Of a stretch of DNA of 52,991 bases, positions 50,712 through 52,991 are shown in pieces. The DNA comes from Thermomicrobiales bacterium. GTDB taxonomy: Bacteria; Chloroflexota; Chloroflexia; Thermomicrobiales; UBA6265. The notes below the pieces were generated by a model that was given only the letters and a program-made list of their open reading frames with translations, made no database searches and was not told where the DNA came from. The stretch spans positions 1 to 52,991 of the forward strand of contig JAUJOZ010000036.1 of NCBI GenBank assembly GCA_030447415.1, written 5' to 3'. Made by a program: the position numbers and the translations under genes. Position 1 is the stretch's first letter. Each line of letters opens with the position of its first letter.

Positions 50712-52898
50712 ATGCCTGACCTGGGACTCGCCTTCGCCCGCCCGGCCGCGCTCTGGTTCCTTGCCGCGCTGCCGCTCTTCGCCCTGTCCGGTGCCCTTCT
50801 CGGGGTGCGGCCACGCCGCTTGACGCGCGCGGCGCTGGTGTTGCGCCTGTTGGTCGTCGCGCTCCTGTCCCTCGCCCTGGCGGAGCCGCTGCTCACCTCT
50901 GGCGCTGGCGCCGTCAGCACGGTCTTCGTCGTCGACCGCTCCAGCAGCCTGACTGACCCGACGAGTGCGGCCGCCAACGCCTGGGTAGCCGACGCGCTGG
51001 CGGGGGCCGGGCTGACCGACCGCGCGGCCGTGGTCGCCTTTGGTGCTTCCCCATCCGTTGCCGCGCCGGCCGGCCGCGCTCGGGACCTCGACCGAGCGTG
51101 GATGGAGCACGACCTCCCGGAGGTGGAGCGTGAGTACACGGATGTCGAGTCGGCGCTCGCGTTGGCGCGCGCACTGCCGCTCGGTAGCTCGCGCCGCATC
51201 GTGCTGCTCTCGGATGGGGCGGAGAACGTCGGCAGTGCCCTCAATCAGGCCGCGCAGGCCGCGGCCGACGGTACCCGCATCGACGTCGTGCCCCTCGCGG
51301 GGGTCGATGAGCGCGACCTACGGGTGGAGGGAGCCACCGCTCCCGGCTCCCTCTGGCAGGGGGAAACGCTTAACGTGATCGCCACGGTCGCCACCGGCCT
51401 CGCGGGTGCCGGTCGGGTCGAGCTGTGGATCGATAACCAGCTCCAAGCCGCGGAGGACGTCGAGCTCCCGGTCGGACTCAGCTCGTGGGACTTCCAGGTC
51501 GAGAACCTCGCGCCGGGCTTCCACGCGCTGGACGTTCGGGTCGGCGGCCCGGCCGAGGGCGACCGCTACCCGCAGAACAACGCGCTGCCGCTGGCCCTGG
51601 TCGTCCGAGACCGGCCGAACCTGCTGCTCGTCGCGCCGCCGGACACCGACCCGGGTGCGCTTCAGGGCGCGCTGGAGCGGCGGGGGGCCGTCGTCACCCG
51701 GGTCGCCCCCGCCGATGTGCCATCCCGCCGCTCGGAGTTGGGCGCCTACGATGCCTTCCTCCTCGACAACGTGCCGGCCGCGTCGCTGACGCTCGACCAG
51801 CTCGCCGGCTTGCAGGACGCGGCCCGCTCGCTCGGCCGGGGCCTGATTGTGATCGGCGGCACGCAGAGCTACGGTCCCGGCGGTTACGCCGGCACCGCGC
51901 TGGAGGAAGCGCTCCCGGTCACGGTCAAGGTCACCGATGGCCGACAGCGGCAGCGAGTCGCGGTGCTGCTCATCTTCGACAAGTCGGGCTCGATGACCTA
52001 TGACCCGCTGGGCCGGACGAGCAAGATCGACATGGCCAAAGAGGCGGTCCGTCTCGGCGCACAGTCGCTCCAGGTGGGGGATCAGGTTGGCATCCTGGCC
52101 TTCAACGACCAGCAGGAGTGGGTCGTCGAGATGACCACGATCGGCGGGGACGACACCCGCGCCACCATCGATGCGGCGGTGGCGGCGGTCCGAGCCGAGG
52201 GGGGGACTGAGATCTACCCGGCGCTAGCGCTTGGCTTCGACGCCATCCGCAACGTCGAGGCCGACGTGCGCCACATCGTGCTGCTCTCCGATGGCAAGTC
52301 GCGCACCGGCACCCGCGAGACGTATGCCCGGCTGATCGACGACGTGGTGGCCGACCGGGTGACGCTGTCGACGATTGCCATCGGCGAGGACGCCGACACC
52401 GACCTGCTCAACTTTCTGGCCGACCAGGGGGGCGGCAACTACCATTTCACCGACACCCCAGAGGACATCCCCTCCTTGACCCTGGAGGAGGCCCAGAGCG
52501 CGGGTAGCCAGTCGGTGATCCGGGGCGAGTATCGGCCGATCCAGACGCTGCCGAGCCCGATCCTCGCCCACTTTACGCCGGAGGAGTTGCCGACCCTGGA
52601 CGGCTACGACTACGCCGAGGCGAAGCCGAACGCGCAGGTGGTACTGACCAGCGACCGCAAGGACCCGGTGTTGGCCAAGTGGCAGTACGGTCTCGGCCGC
52701 GTCATCGCTTGGACCGCGGACGACGGCGCCGACTTCGCCTCGACCTGGGTGGGGTGGCCACGTTATGACGAGTTCTGGGGTGCGATGGTCGGTTGGGCCC
52801 TCCCCGACCCCGAGAACCGGCCGATCCAGGTCGGCGTCGCGCGCGACGGGCCGGAGGCCGGCGTCACCGTCGCTGCCGGGGGCGGGGGCGGGTATTAA
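50712..52898 (+). CDS. double-VWA membrane protein with an amidotransferase-like middle domain
   Basis: A 728-residue protein. Two N-terminal helices (AALWFLAALPLFALSGALLG and LVLRLLVVALLSLALAEPLL) precede a first VWA-like domain with VVDRSSSL (about 75-82) and IVLLSDGAENVG. A Ig-like section and an amidotransferase-like domain follow: LLLVAPPDTDPGALQGALER, then LIVIGGTQSYGPGGYAGT. The second VWA domain has MIDAS FDKSGSMTYD, GILAFND, EGGTEIYPALALG and IVLLSDGKSRTG. The protein ends with a run of Gly and TAA 52896-52898 and lacks the C-terminal membrane helix seen in its neighbour. It may be cut short by a shift in the G-runs at about 52877-52893. ATG 50712 is preferred over TTG 50706. Confidence 0.85.
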   Translation: MPDLGLAFARPAALWFLAALPLFALSGALLGVRPRRLTRAALVLRLLVVALLSLALAEPLLTSGAGAVSTVFVVDRSSSLTDPTSAAANAWVADALAGAGLTDRAAVVAFGASPSVAAPAGRARDLDRAWMEHDLPEVEREYTDVESALALARALPLGSSRRIVLLSDGAENVGSALNQAAQAAADGTRIDVVPLAGVDERDLRVEGATAPGSLWQGETLNVIATVATGLAGAGRVELWIDNQLQAAEDVELPVGLSSWDFQVENLAPGFHALDVRVGGPAEGDRYPQNNALPLALVVRDRPNLLLVAPPDTDPGALQGALERRGAVVTRVAPADVPSRRSELGAYDAFLLDNVPAASLTLDQLAGLQDAARSLGRGLIVIGGTQSYGPGGYAGTALEEALPVTVKVTDGRQRQRVAVLLIFDKSGSMTYDPLGRTSKIDMAKEAVRLGAQSLQVGDQVGILAFNDQQEWVVEMTTIGGDDTRATIDAAVAAVRAEGGTEIYPALALGFDAIRNVEADVRHIVLLSDGKSRTGTRETYARLIDDVVADRVTLSTIAIGEDADTDLLNFLADQGGGNYHFTDTPEDIPSLTLEEAQSAGSQSVIRGEYRPIQTLPSPILAHFTPEELPTLDGYDYAEAKPNAQVVLTSDRKDPVLAKWQYGLGRVIAWTADDGADFASTWVGWPRYDEFWGAMVGWALPDPENRPIQVGVARDGPEAGVTVAAGGGGGY

Positions 52899-52991
52899 GT
52901 GCTCCTCGCCCACACGACGGCGAGCAACTATGGACGGGGGGGTGGAGAGGGCGGCTATGGGGGGCGGGAGAAAGAAGTGGAGGGCCACAAC
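52899..52991. other. window end, G-rich low-complexity sequence
   Basis: The last 93 bases are dominated by G-runs (for example GGACGGGGGGGTGG). No frame gives a recognisable protein. The sequence may be the frameshifted continuation of the preceding gene or an unreliable contig end. Confidence 0.4.

Noticed and set aside
1..52991. CRISPR arrays, rRNA genes or a complete insertion sequence
   Set aside because: No regularly spaced repeats, rRNA motifs or paired terminal repeats with target duplications were seen.

Overview
The window is very GC-rich and gene-dense, with many GTG and TTG starts and clear GGAGG-type ribosome binding sites. The gene content suggests a free-living, probably thermophilic Chloroflexota bacterium of the Thermomicrobia/Sphaerobacter type. 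Markers for this are NDH-2, tandem ThyX, DUF2254, an AI-2E family transporter, 3-mercaptopyruvate/thiosulfate-type sulfurtransferase, PQQ-propeller proteins with acidic Thr/Pro tails, and a DUF58/VWA cluster. The lineage is an inference from gene types, not from a marker-gene search.

Layout. 1-5.2 kb: end of a tRNA-Leu(UAG), a nucleoside deoxyribosyltransferase-like protein, two oligopeptide ABC ATPases without their permeases (each with one frameshift), a zinc-ribbon/PH-like protein, and a broken ECF sigma factor. 5.3-9.4 kb: a fused double malic enzyme, then a translationally coupled pair made of a macro-domain protein and a B3/B4 (PheRS-editing-like) protein. 9.4-16.2 kb is accessory: a decayed large serine recombinase, a secreted PQQ-propeller protein cut by an in-frame TAA, a zinc-ribbon-type relic and an orphan contractile tail sheath. 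16.3-21.8 kb: MFS transporter, NDH-2, a compact promoter/leader/terminator unit, and an ABC exporter pair. 21.9-27.5 kb, all on the minus strand: ATP-grasp ligase, sulfurtransferase, ABC-2 permease plus ATPase, and M20 amidohydrolase. Every one of these is recognisable along its length but broken by frameshifts, so this stretch is either decaying or badly called. 27.8-43.3 kb: intact housekeeping and membrane genes (AI-2E transporter, 2TM protein, YihY, DUF2254, SDR, transglutaminase-like, double ThyX, secreted protein, isochorismatase-like, methyltransferase) plus an IS5-type transposase relic. 43.5-52.9 kb: a plus-strand cluster of a peptidase-MA-like membrane protein lacking its catalytic Glu, a membrane protein with a very long Gly/Gln/Glu tail, DUF58, a BatA-type VWA protein and a double-VWA protein. 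This resembles a MoxR/VWA cluster, but no MoxR gene is in the window.

The most interesting signals are (i) two enzymes, malic enzyme and ThyX, present as fused tandem copies in which the two halves keep different parts of the active site; (ii) the promoter-leader-terminator unit in front of the ABC exporter, which looks like a conditional attenuator; (iii) the macro/B3-B4 coupled pair; (iv) the VWA cluster with a catalytically dead peptidase-like member; and (v) several conserved reading frames interrupted only by in-frame stop codons. All domain calls were made by eye from motifs, without database searches.
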